DNA of 64,000 nucleotides from Lottia gigantea. Taxonomy: Eukaryota > Mollusca > Gastropoda > Lottiidae. Positions 61,201 through 64,000 of this stretch are shown one piece after another. The stretch's first letter is position 1. Each line of letters opens with the position of its first letter. Under the pieces are notes generated by a model that saw only the letters and a list, made by a program, of their open reading frames with translations, ran no database searches and had not been told where the DNA came from. The DNA lies in the NCBI RefSeq assembly GCF_000327385.1, contig NW_008709463.1:1088449-1152448 (forward strand), given 5' to 3'. The translations under genes were made by a program, and so were the position numbers.

Positions 61201-64000
61201 TTAAATCCTTTCACGAGACAATCGATTAAAATAGATCTAATCCGGGCGATAGTGTAAAGTATTTGTCTAACCAATTGTTTCAATTGTTAATCCAATATAA
61301 TGTGTGATGTGTCTACTTTGTTTAACCAACAAAATCACACCAAGATAGAAAGCCCGTGTCCAAAAACACCCCGCCGTGTCCCTGAGGATATTCCGGGTTT
61401 CCTTTCAAATCCTAGCCACAATCACATCACAAGGGAATGTATTTGTGGTCAGAAAGGATTGATAGATTAAAACACGTTTTATTCAAGTCCAAGGTGTGGT
61501 ATCGTGAGAAATTTGTTTACAAAATGATAGTAAACAGAACGATGTGTTTACATGAAAAAAATTAAGCTGAAAATTGACTTCTTTGAGAGATTCTGCGTGG
61601 CAGGCATTATTAGGAACTGGTATCAATGATTCTTTATGCATCAGCTCAAAATACGCCAAATGGCAAAATGATCGTGTTGATTTTAGAATAAACTGATCTG
61701 TATGTGTACAAATCTACATCTTCTACCTTCGTTCGGAGGAGCAAGTAATATTTCCGGAGGGGCATTGGTGTATGGTGATTAGTTGCAGTTATGGAACTGG
61801 TCGGTTGTCCGAATTTCAGAATTTTTTCAGGGTACCCCCTTTTCTTGCCCCTCACCCTGTAGTTCTGGGTCTGAATTGATGCCACTGTCTAGTTTTCATG
61901 CTGCATTTCCAATTCATGAATTACTGGCATAAACAACTTGTTACGCCTTTTTTTTCGTTTACTTTAATCTTCTTCAACGATTGTCACGTAATTCACATCA
62001 TAGTAAAACTCTGAATTTCGTCAAAATTCTCCAAATTCGTACTTTAATAAGGTAATTAAACGTTATGACCTATTTCTCAAGGTATATGTAAGAAAGACTC
62101 CAGGTTTGACCAGGTTTTATGGTCGTCATCATCAATCTTATTGACACTTCTTTACCGTAGAAAATAATACAGGCCCGGTCATTTATCATTATCGACAGTT
62201 GTAAGGGTAATATTTCTTCATTTCAGTGATGGTTATAACGTATTAACATCACAATATACGTGTATACCCACTGGCATTTCTACGCGATGGGATGACGCCA
62301 GATTAGACCCCCTTCCCAACCCAGTTTCAGTTTTATCATCAGTGAGTTCTTATACCTTGACTGCAATAGCCACTTTTCTTGGCTGTATTCGCTAGTGTAC
62401 AATTTAATCAAATTGCTGCGTTCCGTAATACAAGAAAAGGGGTGATTTCAATCAAGGTATAAGTACGGAGTTCGTAATAGCTTGACATGGTTAAGAAATC
62501 TGCATTATGAATAGATCGCCATGATAAACATCACATACAATTATCTCTTTCCCATAAAAAATACTGAATAAATTTCTGTATAAATCGACGAAAGGAAATA
62601 GATACAATATATGAGTTTTTAACTAAGAAACGTGAACAGTATAATTTCCTCGAGTCAAGAGGATATTGATTCATTTGATAACATAACAACAATCATCTTT
62701 ACAATTTGTTATTATACCCTAGCTTTCAATAGCAAATCGGATATACATATAATTACTCGTCCACTCGTCGTTTATATTAAAAGGACTGTGAAGGTTTTCA
62801 GTTTTTTTTTTGTGGATAAGAGTCTGTGGCGTTTCCACAGGTAGAATGTCCCCGCGCCCCAGAAATTAGGCTCCCCTCCCCTCCACAGTTTCAAATTTCG
62901 TTCCAATGAATTCTAAAAGGCCTGGTGCTGTTGGCCTCCATGGCGGTCTTTATTCGGGCCCCTCTACCTAATAATTCCTAGAAAGAGTTTTGTTTCAGTA
63001 TACAATTCAATTCCACACCTCTGTGATTTGCAATTTGAAAATTCCATTTATTTAAATTTTTGTATTCAATTTCGCGTTTGGATTCCCTGGAGAAATAAAA
63101 GGTTGGAAATCGACTAAAGAATAATAATATTGCATTTATTATTACTGCCGTTCTAGTCAAATATGCCCTGGTTTATGACACATTTACCAGCGAATGAGCA
63201 TCTTGGCTTCAGAAAACATAATTTCATTGATAACTCGTTCTGGCTTTATTATGAACACAAATTATATGCCATTAAAGTGCACACCTATAAAATTAAAAAA
63301 AATCCGTTGTTTTTCGTCCACACCTTTATACAATTAGATAATAATACGGTAAATAAAGGTGTTCCCAATCGCACCAAGTTGTGCATATTAAATATCTCCG
63401 TGTACTCTTTAAATAAATTACCAATTGGTCAATAAACATTTACACATAGTGTTCTATATATTTTATTTGAATTTCGTAAGGAGTTTGTTTGTGATACATA
63501 TAGGTGTGAAGATCACCTCAGACCCGCAGCCGAACTTGAATTGGCTGGGGGTAGTATTTGGTTGTAGTAATGGGATTTGTCGGTTGTCAGAATGCCCCCA
63601 CCCGATGTAGCTACGAGCCTGGGTCACCTTTAAAAAACACCACTCAGCGTAACAATGAAAACACACATAGTGCCTTTATCTTCGATAATTTTATCACAAA
63701 TACATATTTTTCTGATTTTCAGTATTGTGTCTAATTTGAACCATGAAATAATTTCGAGTACAGACATTCTCTCACGTTATTATTACCATCATGGTCTAAT
63801 TTTACTCAGTTTAGTTCATTATATTTCAAAATGACACCCAAATTACATTGATAGTGACCTACTCTCATTGTGGATGGTAGTAATTTGATAATTGTTTAAT
63901 ATATAGATATATAGCACATTTAAAGTTACATTCGAAAGATGCATTACCACTTAGTATGTGCAGTGGTGGTGCCAGCCTCCCGAGACTGGGGGTACAAATA
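61201..64000. other. upstream intergenic sequence, no recognised gene
   Basis: Contains one MITE-C copy (62345-62495), a C-rich stretch with repeat-like GCCCC clusters (62840-62975), and short ORFs of 60-90 codons without recognisable similarity (for example 63163-63435 plus and 61646-61885 minus). Nothing else could be supported. Confidence 0.5.
62345..62495. mobile_element. MITE-C, short copy upstream of the gene
   Basis: TTATACCTTGACTGCAATAG, TTGGCTGTATTCGCTAGTGT, TCAATCAAGGTATAAGTACG and GTTCGTAATAGCTTGACATG. Confidence 0.72.

Noticed and set aside
63163-63435. 90-codon plus-strand ORF upstream of the gene
   Set aside because: No recognisable domain or conserved pattern, AT-rich codons, no splice context; could not be supported as a gene.
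1-64000. Retroviral, LTR, Polinton or LINE coding remains
   Set aside because: No reverse transcriptase, integrase, capsid or transposase motif was recognised in any frame. All mobile elements called here are short and non-coding.

Overview
This is an AT-rich invertebrate nuclear sequence. About 60 kb of it is the 5' part of one large multi-exon gene on the minus strand. The first 17 coding exons assemble with consistent splice phases into a continuous 1,128-residue reading frame (exon 1 at 60679..60563, exon 17 at 350..258), and the gene runs off the left edge. The protein is an LMO7/LIMCH1-family protein. It has an N-terminal calponin-homology (CH) domain (exons 1-6), a long Ser/Tyr/His/Asn-rich linker, the family's basic DWKSRR-type segment (end of exon 6 to exon 8), a PDZ domain split over exons 10 and 11, and low-complexity and charged segments leading into a coiled coil (exon 17). 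The LIM domain expected at the C terminus would lie left of position 1.

Repeat types and gene structure suggest a lophotrochozoan, most likely a mollusc. That is an inference; no species can be named from the window alone.

Layout: 1-7134 is compact, with exons 6-17 separated by short introns (129-856 bp). From 7135 to 60562 five large introns (9.3, 7.5, 20.7, 4.4 and 11.3 kb) separate the small exons encoding the CH domain. 60680-64000 is upstream sequence with a plausible promoter and no second gene that I recognise. No rRNA gene, convincing tRNA gene, CRISPR array, autonomous transposon or virus-derived coding region was found.

The introns hold non-autonomous repeats: two SINE-like families (SINE-A, with target-site duplications at two copies, and SINE-B); several foldback/MITE families (A, B with TTAA-flanked ends, C, D with an internal minisatellite, and one short hAT-like copy); and at least ten tandem arrays. 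The two most interesting points follow. First, the outer 31 bp of the MITE-C terminal inverted repeat appears as tandem arrays, so the transposon end seems to have become a satellite. Second, in five of the short introns (6-10) a dispersed repeat lies within roughly 5-30 nt of the 5' splice site, and intron 10 is almost entirely one MITE. This resembles introner-type intron growth or gain but can also be explained by insertion into existing introns.
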